Source: Acanthochlamys bracteata (taxonomy: Eukaryota; Streptophyta; Magnoliopsida; Pandanales; Velloziaceae). Taken from it: a DNA stretch of 64,000 bases. The notes beneath the pieces are model-generated. The model was not told where the DNA came from and searched no databases. It saw nothing but the letters and a program-made list of their open reading frames with translations. Where the stretch lies: assembly GCA_019914995.1 (NCBI GenBank), contig CM034138.1:2108001-2172000 (forward strand), written 5' to 3'. The position numbers and the translations under genes are program-made. This document shows positions 11,552 to 23,527 of the stretch, one piece after another (position 1 is the stretch's first letter; each line of letters begins with the position of its first letter).

Positions 11552-14500
11552 ATGAACTACGGCAGCAGCTCCCGTTCGCCTGGTTCTAATTCCCTCCCGT
11601 TAGCTTTTTACCGTGTAGAACTTTACTCTTTTTACAGCTAAACTACTTGTATGGATGCAGGTAACAGAACTACAAGAAGGGTTGAGTATGGGAGGACCCA
11701 TGTTGTGAAACCCACGGGGAGGCATCAAGCAACCATTGTCTGGCTTCATGGATTAGGTGATAATGGAGCAAGGTAACTACTAATTTTAGTATCGTTTATA
11801 ATTGCTAGCAAATAATTGCCAATGCTCCAACTAATTGCCAAAAGTTTTTAACCCATTTTCGACAAAGTTACTTTTCCTGCACTTTCCTTTTGAGGATTCA
11901 AAATCATATGCCGTTTGATCATAGTTTGATATCGATAACTAAAGCGTGAAAAAGATTGCTTTCTGCTATGCATAAGAAATCTACATGCCAAAAAAGTTCG
12001 TCTATCAGGGAACAAAAGACCTACATGAAATCCCAAAATATCATGCGCCCTTTTTCTAAGATAATATCCGAACTTGTTTCATCGGTGAACGGTATTTTGT
12101 GATAGCCTAATAAGAGAGTTTGCACCTATTTTTGTTACAGTGAAATTCTTCATTCACGGTAGCAAGTTGCAACATGAAATATTAATTGCAAGTACCGTAC
12201 TTCCTCCTTGCTGCATATTCCTAGTGTTGCTTCACACAAATGACTATCTTGTTTTATGATTTCTCCGAACTATTATATATGTTCCTAGTAAGGAAGTAAT
12301 GGCTTTTCCTCTTTTGGTGCTGAAGAGGGGTACTTAAGGAGACGGTCAAGGGCTTATTGTCAGTGCATAGAGAATTCCTTCCTATATTGTAACACTCTCT
12401 CTAGCCATGCAGGATTCCCCTTCTTGTCGATTCAACCCTAACCACAACCAGAATAAAATACAATTCAGTAGGTTTCAGACGTCATACACTTTCATATCTC
12501 CGACAACTTTCATGCATGAAGGCCATAATTATATCATTTATGAATCATAAACAAAAGATGCTGGCATGCTATATTTGGGACCACTTTTCACTATATATCT
12601 CTGTCCAATAAAACCAGAAAGCTCTTCTTTTCGTCTCTCAAAGACATAACTTTGAGATATGCACTTCAACTAAAGATGTACAACTGCTTGTTCAGTGTAT
12701 GACCTTTTCTTGAAGTTCTTTTCTTCGCTTTGATGATCTGAAATGGTTAACAATCTCTCTAAGAATCAAGCAATCGTAAATATACTTTCTAGTTGAATCA
12801 TGAAGCTCAAGAACTTGAATTAAGTTATATTTCATTTACTTTGTTCACTTCATAATCTGAAGCAGTGTTTCCACTTGGCTAAAGATGACAAACATGCTCT
12901 GCTATTCCATATATGATGACCTTGTCATAATATTATCATTTGGTTGATTCTATTAGTGTATATGCGTCAATGGCACTGCATCATCTGTATTTCTGCTTGT
13001 CCTCTTTATTTGTGTCGCCAAACTTCATTTTGCAAGAGAAGTTAGCATTACCTGCAAAGATTTCTGATGTATGTAGCAATTTTGATGCAAATATTTGTAT
13101 AATACCTTGGGATGTAAGTAAATTCATGTAAATCTTTGTATGTAGCAATTTCATGCAAAGATTTCAGATTCATATGCAAGTAAATTTCCTAGCTCTTTTT
13201 AACTTCCAGTCATCTTGAATTCTAGACATAGTAACATTTGAGGTCTCATCTCATCATCTTGGTGATGCTTCATACATGATATTATTTATAACTGCATTTG
13301 GCCTTTCTTTCAATAGTTACAACTTTTTCTTGCAGCTGGTCACAACTTCTGGAAAGTTTACCTCTTCCTAACGTAAGCGTTCAAAGTTTCCTTCCTTCTT
13401 GCAAATCTTTCTTCACAAACTAAATTCTGACAAGTTCCTCTTGGCTTTGCTTCTATGTGATAAATTTCACAAATACAAGCTTCCAATATGAAACTTGCTC
13501 TTCATAATTCTCCCCAAAAAAAAAAAAATCCAAAAGATAAAACTCACTCAGAAATTTGAAGTGTATTGGCTTGCACATATAACCCACTTCACCATATACA
13601 GATAAAGTGGATATGCCCTACAGCACCTACTCGTCCTGTGGCATTATTTGGTGGATTCCCTTGTACGGCATGTAAGCTACTGGAAACATAGTTATTCACC
13701 TTATTAGTAAAACTAAGATTGGTTTTGTTTTTGATGTTTGTCACAAAGATGCTTTGCCTTAGCATGAATGGTAACTTGGATGTATATGTTTGCTTCCTAG
13801 GGTTTGATGTGGAAGATTTGTCAGAGGATGGTCCAGATGATGAAGAAGGATTAGATGCTTCAGCTGCACATATTGCGAACCTGTTATCAACTGAACCGGC
13901 TGATGGTATGTGTCCTTCTATGTGCAAGAATAAGAGCTTCATATGAAACATATGCGCCACAAAATGCATTAGCAAGTTGATTGATGTAATGCAATTCAAA
14001 CTATGTTTCACAAGTTGCTTCAGTTCTATTCGTCCAATGAAATTTATTGTCTATCATCCTAACCATCTAAATCTAGTGCTTATCATCTTCCTTGCATTCT
14101 ACACACGTTCTCTATAATGAATTTGAAAATAGTAGCTAATTCATAATATTTAGCTATCTATGACATCCTTCACAACTTTTACAGTCAAACTTGGCATAGG
14201 TGGGTTTAGTATGGGTTCTGCAATTGCCTTGTACTCAGCTAGTTGCTTTGCTCTTGGTAATTATGGAAATGGGAACCCTTATCCCATTAGTTTAAGCGCA
14301 GTGGCTGGTCTAAGCGGCTGGCTCCCATGTTGTAGGTACGACTTATACACATTTATCTATCCATCAGTAGGATTTACTTCTGTTTATCCCTTATATCTAA
14401 AAGATATTATGAACCATGCCTATCAATTTAGGAGCTTGAAGCAGAAGATGGATCGTTCACAGAATGCTGCCACAAGGGCTTCCGTATTGCCAATCCTGCT

Positions 14501-14991
14501 CTGTCATGGACGAGGTGATTCAAATGTCATACAAAGAAATATCTAATTCCATAATACCAGCAAACCTCCGGGCCATCACTAGTAAATGCTTATACTAGTC
14601 AACCAGTGTTCCTGGGTGCAAGGCTATATGAGTCATACTTGATTTAACATGAAACAAAAGTTTGTGTTTAAATTCGGTGAAATTTCAACCGGAGAAAATT
14701 CTATTCAACACCAATGAATGTAATCTCTTTACAGGGGATGAAGTGGTCGACTATAAACATGGGGAGAAATCTGCTGAAATTCTGAGATCCACAGGATTCA
14801 GGAATGCTACTTTAAAGACTTACAATGGGTATGTGGCAGAATATTGTCAAATTCTCTGATTTCTTGCGTTATATCTAAGAACTTCTAACTGAAAACACAG
14901 GCTTGGCCATTATACTGTACCAGAAGAGATGGATGATGTATGCAAGTGGCTGACTGCAAGACTGAGGCTTGATAGCCCTTCTCGAAACTAA
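11552..14991 (+). CDS. Acyl-protein thioesterase / carboxylesterase (alpha/beta hydrolase), nine exons
   Basis: Predicted serine hydrolase of the phospholipase/carboxylesterase family (PF02230), whose animal members remove palmitate from proteins; the plant substrate cannot be told. Exons: 11552-11582, 11661-11772, 13336-13372, 13602-13671, 13801-13905, 14185-14335, 14432-14514, 14735-14828 and 14901-14991. All have GT-AG junctions and together give 257 residues, close to the family's length. Visible motifs are HGLGD (40-44, oxyanion region), GFSMG (125-129) with the nucleophile Ser127, Asp198 in GRGDEVV and His231 in GLGHYT, so the catalytic triad is complete. The enzyme has no signal peptide and is expected in the cytosol. 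Intron 2 is long (1563 bp). The gene is convergent with the DUF1644 gene and looks functional. Confidence 0.92.
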
Positions 14992-17713
14992 TTACCCTTT
15001 ACAGTTCCTAGTAATAAATAGCCTATGTGGGGGGATCATGGAAATTATAGGTATTTGTGTATGAGTATGACCTACATCAAGGTTAACAGTCCTAATGCAG
15101 CTTGCTCGGAAACTTCTTCAGTAGTTTACGGTCTAATTTCGCATTTGATGCTTTGGTTTTGTGTCACTTATGTATTGTGGCACTCCTATAATTATCATAA
15201 TAGCGGTTTAGTATGTGCAAGTTTTACAATAAATAAGCATTATATTTGTAACAAAATCTTACGTGAGGGTGATTTCTTGTTTTGTCCTAGCTTATTAGAT
15301 GGGCATATATATGATATATGCACAAACATGTCTCGCCAGTCATGACTCTTGAGGTATCGTGAAGGATCTCAAAAGCAATAATAACGACTTTCCCTTCTCT
15401 ATATACCTTTAGTGTGTGTAAATCATAAGTGTAAATGTAAAGTCATCATCTATACATGTTAACTAGCACAATCTGGAATTTAAACAAGATGTATACATAG
15501 CATATGCAAATACTAGGACACTCATGTTTTAACATAACCAAACTATATTCAGGTAACAAGTTGCTGCAGTAAAAAAGTACGAATTGTATCAAGCTTCAGT
15601 AAATAACTCTCTCATAGTAGACTGCCTTACCGGTTATCTTAGGAACTCTGGTTACTGGTATTGGAACAGAAAATGTAGAAAAGCGAACAGATGAACACTG
15701 CATTTGAGACTTAGCACGGCCTGAAAAGGTACAAGCGATGAGTTAGCTCCATGTACCACACCACAAAATAACTATATTTGGATTTTGAAGCACAATATCA
15801 AAACAGATGCTAGTACATTTGAATCGCTGCAATTTGTAGATTAACATCTGACGTCAACTGCAGAAGTTAATTGATTTGATTGTTAGAGATAGTGCATTTT
15901 TCCATCATTTCTGATATATGATGCTCAAGAGGAACCGCAGAAACATTCACATAATTTGTAAGTATATATTTCCATTGAGCTGATTGCCTGATGCCTCTGA
16001 AGAGGTTACCTTCAAATTATGAAAACCTAAATAATAAGAGGTAGAAGAGCCAAGATCTGACAAAAGAACATGAGCAATGGCCAACAGACCTGAGCACAAT
16101 GAAGATCTTCTCCATAAATCATTTGAACGAAATTTGCTCCAAAATAATAATATTGGATCGAATAATCTGTACAATTTTATCACTTACGATAATTCACTTT
16201 TTTCAACAAAAAAAAAAGAAGAAAGTAATTGTTCTTCTTTTTCTTTGTGTTTTTTTTTTCACATATCAATCTCTCACAATACTCTGACGCCTAAGGCCCC
16301 AAATTATTCTCTTCCCGTTAACTGATACCAGGCATCGAGAGTTCTATAGTTCTTCTACCATACAGAACAAATTGAAAGTTGAAACTTGAAGTTGAATAAA
16401 TAAGAAACCCATAGTAAATCAACATCGAATTCTCCAACTCCTTTGCAATAAAGAAAGGAAGGCATCTTTATTATAAAAAGTTTCTCACTGCATTCTTCCA
16501 GAAACTCACCTCAGGCGTGTATCAACAGCATCAGTTCGTCATCTCCATGAATTAAACATCAATCTTCAAGTAAAGCTCAAGATGATTATTACCAGGCAGT
16601 GCTTGTCATCTGCAACGTTGCCGACAAGCAATCAATCAAAATGAAATAAGAAAACTTTAAAACGGAAGAAGTTGGCATTGCTTATGGAGCTTTCCTTATT
16701 TGGTATTTTTAAATAAAGTTTTTATAATAATATATTAAATTTTTTTAATTTAAATTAATAAAAAATTTTATGTCGTAATATTTTATTATTAAGTATTTTA
16801 TTAATTATAGTTGAGAAAGCTTATTTAAAAAATATATTAAAATCTTTTTATTCTAAAATTGTTTTTTTAAAAGCACTCATAAAAATATCCTAGTAGATAG
16901 ATCTAAAATCTTGATCAAGTTCAAGTCTGGAACGAAATCAATCAACAACTTGTGACAGCGCTACAACTGAGAATATAATCATAGATTTGTCGCCATCTTA
17001 AGAAATCAACCAGTTTTGTTTGTTCAGCATTGTTACCTGTTGATAACAATTAGTGAAACTGAGAAACATAGTCATGGAAGTTTGGCAAACAGGCATAGCA
17101 GGCAAGCAATACAGAAGTCTGTTTCAAGGATTACAATCTGATCACCTGTGGCATATGATCTTCATCGTGCAGTATGAACAGCTTGCAATATTATCATACA
17201 ATGAACATGTATAAACTAAGCAAACACAGCAACATGAAAGTTATGTTCCTTGCAGGATAAAGTTAAAGCTCGGAAAGACAATAGGAGAAAGCAAAAGTGA
17301 AACACATTAATAACAACAACCAACGAGCTTTCATTCATCAAATGTATCACACTTCCCTTTTGCCTTCTAACTGATGCAAAGCTAGAAACAGCATATGACC
17401 AAAAAATACAATATACTTCGAGGAAAAACAAGACGAGGAAGTTTCACATTCTTTACATTTTATTTGTACCTGCAAGTAGCAAATAAAATGCTCCTTGCAA
17501 TAACTTGATCATCAGCCTCTTGCAAAAGTCGTCCGAGATGAGGCTCTCTTGTTGATAAGAAAAAAAACACAATTCAGGAGCCAAGATATAATTGTTGCAA
17601 CTGACGAGGAAAGCCAAGGTGATTTACTGCTCAATTTGTGAACCAGCAAGAATAGAGAAAGTTTCAACTTTTAGAACACAAACCTAAGATCTCCAACAGG
17701 GGAGGATCTTGCC
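14992..17713. other. Convergent intergenic region between thioesterase and DUF1644 genes
   Basis: Holds both 3' UTRs. AATAAA signals near 15012 and 15229 could end the thioesterase transcript. The segment 16690-16880 is very AT-rich. On the minus strand, 15596-15720 is a 41-codon open stretch after a good acceptor, ending YYERVIY and a stop. It may be a terminal exon, but no partner exon was found and it is not called a gene. Confidence 0.5.
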
Positions 17714-18706
17714 TTACAGAATATCCTCTTCATCATCTGACATCCTCAACAGCCTGCGTGATCTCCCTGAACCCCTCTCAGAAGAATCAGAAGCTTCGGC
17801 TAGCAGGCCATCTCCATCATCCACACCTCCATTTTCATTCCCCTCACTGACGCTTGTTCTACTGACAGATTCTTGCCCACTATATTCACCCCACAAGTTA
17901 GAGCCTCTTCGCCTTCTCCTTCTTGAACTCCTGGTTTGCGTCCTGGTTCCAGCAGAAGGTTCATCTGTCCTTGAAGCTGGTAAGCGAAACCGAATAACAA
18001 AATAAAAGGCGACTGGGTTTAGGGAAAATGAGCTTCTATCATCTGCATGCTCAACAGAACCATCGTGCCCTGCTCTACTTCTACTGCCACCTATGGTTGA
18101 CTGCAATGAACTCATCAAGTCGCCGAGATCACGCTGCTGTTCCATCCTTCTCCAATCCCGTTCTCGGTCAGGATCTGCAACAGTTGGTCGAACACAAGGG
18201 TGTTCTTTCCTGGCATGCTTCCTCAGCTCTCCGTATGTTCCACTGAAGCTGCATGTCTCCAAAGAGCAGCTCCTGGATTTAGCATTCATAAAAATCCGTG
18301 CAGCCTCCACAACCTCCCAACCTGTGACTTGCCCACGACAGAGGGGACACAAAAACTTTGAAGGCTTCTGTGCATCATGATCACCATCCAAATGAGCCTC
18401 TGCACCTGAGAAAGCTTTACAGAACTGGTCAAGACAATTTGAATGGCGATAACTAGTGTCACACATGAAAGACCGGCAACCATTGTCTCGGGAAGAGCAT
18501 TGGAGAAGTACTGCATTGTGTGGGTGCTCCATGCAAACAGGACATCGTGCCTCTTCCCATTCTCTCAAATCCCTGGCTGATGATGCCAATGAATCAAGCA
18601 CACTCCTAGAGGGAGATGAAGGTTGCTTCTGGGGAGTAGATGAGTAAGGTGATGCATGAGATTTGCATTCAAAAGATCTAGAACGGACTCTTCTCTCCTT
18701 CGGCAT
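17714..18706 (-). CDS. DUF1644 family zinc-finger protein, 330 residues
   Basis: Plant-specific DUF1644 (PF07800) protein; its molecular role is not firmly established and a nuclear or stress-signalling role is only suggested in the literature I know. One coding exon. The N-terminus is basic and Ser-rich. A RING-like Cys cluster follows: C55-x2-C58, C70, C82, C91 and C120-x2-C123. Then comes a C2H2-like finger, C147-x4-C152-x11-H164-x4-H169. The C-terminal third is low complexity, with an Arg run (SRRRRRRGS) and an acidic end (DDEEDIL). I chose the ATG at 18706 (MPKERRVRSR) because the upstream in-frame ATG at 18823 falls inside a predicted leader intron (18818-19726, donor CCG|GTAGGC, acceptor TTTGCAG). 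The gene is convergent with the thioesterase gene. Confidence 0.88.
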   Translation of the reverse strand: MPKERRVRSRSFECKSHASPYSSTPQKQPSSPSRSVLDSLASSARDLREWEEARCPVCMEHPHNAVLLQCSSRDNGCRSFMCDTSYRHSNCLDQFCKAFSGAEAHLDGDHDAQKPSKFLCPLCRGQVTGWEVVEAARIFMNAKSRSCSLETCSFSGTYGELRKHARKEHPCVRPTVADPDRERDWRRMEQQRDLGDLMSSLQSTIGGSRSRAGHDGSVEHADDRSSFSLNPVAFYFVIRFRLPASRTDEPSAGTRTQTRSSRRRRRRGSNLWGEYSGQESVSRTSVSEGNENGGVDDGDGLLAEASDSSERGSGRSRRLLRMSDDEEDIL

Positions 18707-19863
18707 GGTGCTTAAACGAGATTTTGCATACAGCACTATGCTTACAAAACCAACAAAAAAATTTAAGAGAAGATCAAAAAATGATTCTGTACAGAAGAGC
18801 CAAATGTATAGCTGTACCTGCAAAATTTTAGAAGTTCAAAATTAGCAAATACAGTGATTACCCCCTCAAGTCATTCTCTAATGAAACATTGGTTAAATGT
18901 TCTGACTGCATAGTTGAGTGGATGTGAACAACATCTCTTGTATCCTAGCTATAAATAATTTTATGCAATATGTGCAAGAAATCCCACAGTAATTGTAGCA
19001 TGTAAGACGAGCTACAAAACTGCTATTCCAAGAAAAACAGTTGGTGAATCTGCTATCATTAGGGCACCCAGAGCAATAGAGCTTAATTCTCCCAAGCCAG
19101 TAGGTTGCAGCCAAAGATCGCAGTTGGGCCACAAACTCAAATTCAAGATTCTGAAAGAAGTCTTCATACACCAATCTTGCCATAACTCAATTGCAAGTGA
19201 ATACATAAGGAACACATTGCAACTACAGCTCTTGCAAGACATCAAATGATTCAACAAATTCTTGAAAGATTCGATTATGAGTCTTTGAAAAGTCCTCTAT
19301 GCAACCTTTTCAAAACAGCTAGTTCATCTCTCCTCCTCTACTTTACATCACAACCAATAGCCAAAAAATCCCCTTTGCCCAATTTCTTGAAAACATTTTA
19401 TTCGGAAACAGCATATTCTAGGTATTCAAGTTCACAATAATAATCCCCAAATCAGAAATGTATTTCTCTAGCAAAAGCTCCAAAATTAAATCAACCCGAG
19501 TAAACCAGTAAGACTCCTACCACGCCGCCATCAACCCATCTACCGCTACAAATAGCAAGACCTGTAATGCGAGAAACAGAAACAAACACAAAAGCACCCC
19601 AAACGCTTTACCGATCTACGACGAGCTTGAGCAATTCTTCCGAAACCCAAAACCAAGCACCACAAATCGAACAACAACAAGAAATACAACAAATTGAAAA
19701 TCACCTAGTTAAAGATCGAGGCCTACCGGATCAAAGCCGGATGATTCGGGTTGAAACAACCCTAATTCGAGCTGGTTTCTGTCGTCACTAGCGAGAGAAA
19801 AGAAAGAGAAGAAGACCAAGTAGACAGAGAGCAAAACGAAAGGAGGCCGATGGATTGCGGCGA
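18707..19863 (-). other. 5' UTR and leader intron of the DUF1644 gene
   Basis: Minus-strand leader exon from about 19840 to 19727, a 909-bp intron, then a second leader piece from 18817 to the ATG. The boundaries are inferred from splice consensus only. Confidence 0.5.
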
Positions 19864-19871
19864 TATTTATA
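19864..19871 (-). promoter_or_regulatory. TATA box of the DUF1644 gene
   Basis: TATAAATA on the minus strand, followed by a CT-rich leader with repeated TTCTCT. This is consistent with a transcription start near 19840. Confidence 0.55.
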
Positions 19872-20753
19872 AAGGTACGCACACAGACGCTCTTGTGACG
19901 TGGATGATGACGTGGATATCTAGGGCTCTCTTAAACCACTTTGATTTCTTTTTTCTTCTTTGCATTTTTAGCATTTAAAAATAGGTTTTTTTTTTATAGA
20001 AAACACTTCTAATGTCGGCTCATTTTGAGCGGCACCGAGAAGGTGACCTCAGTTTGCGACCGACTTGACTCTAGTGCGTGAAAAACAAGTCAGTCAGAAT
20101 TTAGGAAGTCTTTAATGAAATATGAACAAGTTCAAAAATAATAACCAGCACTTTCCGATCTTTCAGAAAAAAAGGTAAAAATAGCATTCACTAAAAGATT
20201 ACAACATTTTTGCAACCATAAAGAATTGAAATTATTATGTTCAAAGATTTTTTGATACGGGAGGGACGTCTCACATTGCTTATTTTAAAAATAAATTTTT
20301 ATTTTCTATTTTATGTTTTTAATATAACTTTTATAAATATTTAGAAAATTTTATTTAAAAATTTCAAAATAAAAAAATTCTATATTTTTTATTTTTTATT
20401 ATTATTATTTTTTTAAATAAAAAATTTTTTTTTTTATAAAAATACTCCTGATACACTCCGCTAGCGTACCTGCGGCTTTTGGTACTTGCCAATGTTCAAG
20501 AATTGAAACATCATAAACTTCCAACTGTGGAAAATACAGAGATGGTAGAAGTTCAGTGATTTAAATTATAGGTTCTCCAAACTTGTAGTTTTTTAAAGGC
20601 TGATGACTACAAATATTTAAAATCTAAAAGCTAATATCTTTACATTCCGCGGCATGGAGCAACATCACGAAACTACCGTGAGCCACGAACATTTGCCAGT
20701 TTATCTGAGCCTCAACAGAAGCTCCACTAATGCTAAATCAATCGCTCATCACC
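19872..20753. other. Intergenic DNA with an AT-rich repeat
   Basis: Upstream sequence of the DUF1644 gene. An AT-rich element occupies about 20280-20445. No gene is recognised. Confidence 0.45.
20280..20445. repeat. AT-rich interspersed repeat (family A)
   Basis: Contains ACTTTTATAAATATTTAGAA and TTTATTTAAAAATTT, closely resembling the core at 24940-25000. The same core is found inverted at 55080-55140. Confidence 0.45.
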
Positions 20754-21155
20754 TCACTTCCATCGGAACATGAGGCGAGTCACTTTCACTGGCTTCATCA
20801 GTTCAGCTTCCATAGCATCGTCAGAGTCATCTTCGTCAGTGTCTTTATCTTCGCATACTGTTATGTGTTGTTGACTTGTTGTGATCTCCTCATCATCGTC
20901 ACCATCCGGTTCTTAGAACCAGGTAAAGTGTTATTAGAATATGGAAGGTTACTTAGGACTTTGTTGTTAAAGAGTTAAGTAGGTCACCCCTGCAAAAGGT
21001 AGTAGGCGTGTCGATAAGTCCAAAAGCTGATCCATAGATTGAAACCCTTCTATTAGCTGTATCAGAATCAGAAGAAGAAACCATTTCAAACATGGGAATA
21101 TATGTGTTCTCTAAAGATTGGTGGGCACTTGGACAGGCATAACAACGCCAAATTT
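20754..21155 (-). CDS. Candidate spliced gene for a small acidic protein (3' exons)
   Basis: Two minus-strand segments join cleanly: 21155-20988 and 20911-20754, with donor GGG|GTGACC and acceptor TTCTAAG. Starting at the ATG at 21093 the product is 87 residues. It has a Ser/Asp stretch (MVSSSDSDTANRR), a central part (VSIYGSAFGLIDTPTTFC), an acidic region (EPDGDDDEEITT, CEDKDTDEDDSDD) and a basic end (KPVKVTRLMFRWK) before TGA. The frame stays open upstream to an acceptor at 21155 (CATTTAG), adding WRCYACPSAHQSLENTYIP, so this may be the end of a longer gene whose first exons I could not place. No family is recognised. The composition is protein-like and differs from the AT-rich flanks. The donor is weak, so a decayed fragment is possible. 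Confidence 0.42.
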
Positions 21156-22776
21156 CTAAATGGGTAAGTGTTTATCTTTATCAAAAGAATAGAAATTGTA
21201 AACAAGTACTCAACAACAAAATTGACAGAAAAGATCCAAATCAGTTGAATCCTATTGATGATAACAAAATTCTGCATCAAATAAAATGCGCAGTAGAACT
21301 TGAGAATCTGTAAATCTGAATTTAACTGAATAGCTAAATACGCAAAGAAAAACTCCATGCATTCATGAAATGGAAGGCCTGCTGAAAAAGTACCAAGACT
21401 ATTTGGAAATTCTAAATACTAAATTGGGGTCTAGAATGAAGAACTGCCAAAAGGATATTGGCTTCTGTAGTACTGGTAATGGAATATCTGATAAATGTCT
21501 AGAAGAGATCATCACTATTCTCATAAAAGTAATTTCAATAGCATACACTTTTTTACACCCCATAGTATTATCTACAGCAATACTTAATATTGACGGAGGT
21601 CAAAGGATCACGATCGAGCAGTAGAAATACAGCCAAGGAGTATGCACAGACGGCAGTTGCAAAAAGGGGGGAACATGCTATGGAAGGTGAAAAAAGAAAA
21701 GAAAAGAAGAATTTCAATTCTGCAAGCTTATCTATAAAACATGCAAATTTCATTCGCATTAGATTAGAGGGAAAAAAGAAAAAGGCCGACCTGGAATAGA
21801 GAGTTGGGACCATTCAGAGAAGATTCTTGAGACACTATGCTGTTTGCATGTTGGCTAAGAAGATAACTTTAGCCATGCATTTGCACAAACCAAAACTGCA
21901 CCTCTAAAACCAGATGATAAATTAGCTAATTAGAAATGCACCAAATTAAGATTGATTTCGAAGAATCTTCATATATAAAAATAAGCATTTTCCTGATGCA
22001 GATCAATTAAAAGAACGTACAAATTCAAAAGCCTTTTTAGCCAACATTAGTAATCAGATTTTCATTATCACTTATGTTAAAAGAGAATGTTAAACTAAGC
22101 TACGACCACTTCAGCTTACTTCTCCAGCTAGATGTTAGTGCAACACTTTGGTCCTAAATGTTGGAGACTCGCCTTCTTGTCTCAAATGTTAAACCAAACT
22201 AAACTATTATAGCTAGGTGCTTCACACTATATTCGGCCCTGTATTTACACAACGCAGTTGGTCAAAGTAACTGTTGCTGCTTTTCGTAGTCACTATATAA
22301 AGTTGACCAATAGGAATGCATAAATTAATGCACCAAAGAAAAATGTCTGTACCATATCCAGTACCTTGATTGGATCAGAGTGCATTCAGAAGCTTGAGGA
22401 CATATGCTGGATTTAGAAGTGCTGTTGACTTGCAATAACCTAAACATCAACACATTCTTTCATGAGGATACAAAGTCAAGACCAAGGGAAGAACAAAATA
22501 TGAAGTGTCAATCGATCCCTTCGCTTCTACATAAAAGTGAAAGCCACCCATGATTTGGCTTTAAGATATTCCACTCTAGAAATTTTTGAAATTATCCGCA
22601 GAGCTCATCAAATTTACTGACTCAGAAATGCTTGACAATAATCTAATTATATAAATTTTAATTACATAAATTCACAACAATCTCATAATAAATACAAATC
22701 AGTGTAATTACTCAAAATTGATCATTTAATTTGTACAATTAATTATAAATATATTAATTAGTTAAAAGACATAAAT
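21156..22776. other. Intergenic DNA without recognised genes
   Basis: Short open frames at 21370-21624 and 21590-21799 (Lys-rich) have no recognisable domain. Upstream exons of the candidate acidic-protein gene may hide here. Confidence 0.4.
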
Positions 22777-23316
22777 AGGAGTGGCAAATTTCGATCCGAT
22801 CCGAAATCGAACCGAAAAGGTCGGATTTGAATCAAGCCTTAGTCGGGTTCGGATCGACTCGAAAATTTTAATGAATTCGAATCGGGTTCGGATTGATCCA
22901 AAATTGATCCGTTTAATCTGTATAACTATTTATATAGTATATATTATTTAATAATTAGAAAATAATAGCAAAAAATTAAATTTAATTTATATATATATTT
23001 TTTTAATTTATCTTAATTTAACTAATTTTTATTTAATTTATAAATTTTGTCAAAATTAATATTTTTCTTTTAAATATATCATAATTAATAATTTATATAT
23101 TATTAAAAAGTAATATTTATAATTTTAATTTTAATTTTAATAATTTTAATTATTAAATTGGTCGATTGAAATTTGATTCGGTTATAAATATGTTGGATTA
23201 AGATTTATAATTTTGACCCATATAAATAAATAGATTGGATTAGAGTTGAACAATTTCGATTCAATTATTATATAGGTCTACTCGGAATCGATCCAGAAAT
23301 CTTAATTGCCACCTCT
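22777..23316. mobile_element. hAT-like MITE (540 bp)
   Basis: The ends are AGGAGTGGCAA on the left and TTGCCACCTCT on the right, so the two termini match as an inverted repeat at 10 of 11 positions. The flanks ACATAAAT (22769-22776) and ACATATAA (23317-23324) agree at six of eight positions, as in an aged 8-bp target duplication. The TIR resembles the CAGGGGTGGCAA type of hAT elements. Just inside the left end are repeats rich in GATCCG/TCGGATC. There is no coding capacity, so it is a non-autonomous element. It lies immediately downstream of LEA-1. Confidence 0.6.
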
Positions 23317-23527
23317 ACATATAACATAATGTATTAACTATTACATTATATTACTTTTATATTATATTAGTTAATACTGGACCAATCTTTACATACAAAT
23401 TAATTTGATTATTATTTTAACAACCTAATTATTACAAAATTATTGAATTTGACTCCGGGTGATAATTTACCTATATAACTATATATATCAAACTAAAGTT
23501 AAGTAATTCTAAACTTTATTAAATAAG

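Noticed and set aside
13589-14011. Minus-strand 140-codon frame
   Set aside because: Overlaps thioesterase exons 4 and 5 in antisense; the plus strand has matching splice sites and catalytic motifs.
15596-15720. Minus-strand terminal exon of 41 codons after a good acceptor
   Set aside because: No upstream partner exon or recognisable family; an open stretch of this length is expected by chance.
18707-18823. Upstream in-frame ATG of the DUF1644 frame (39 extra residues)
   Set aside because: The extra residues are hydrophobic and lie at a predicted acceptor (TTTGCAG|GTACAG) so that the ATG would be intronic; MPKERRVRSR is the more plausible start.
21590-21799. Lys-rich 69-codon frame
   Set aside because: Composition reflects purine-rich sequence; no domain, no splice context and no supporting neighbour.
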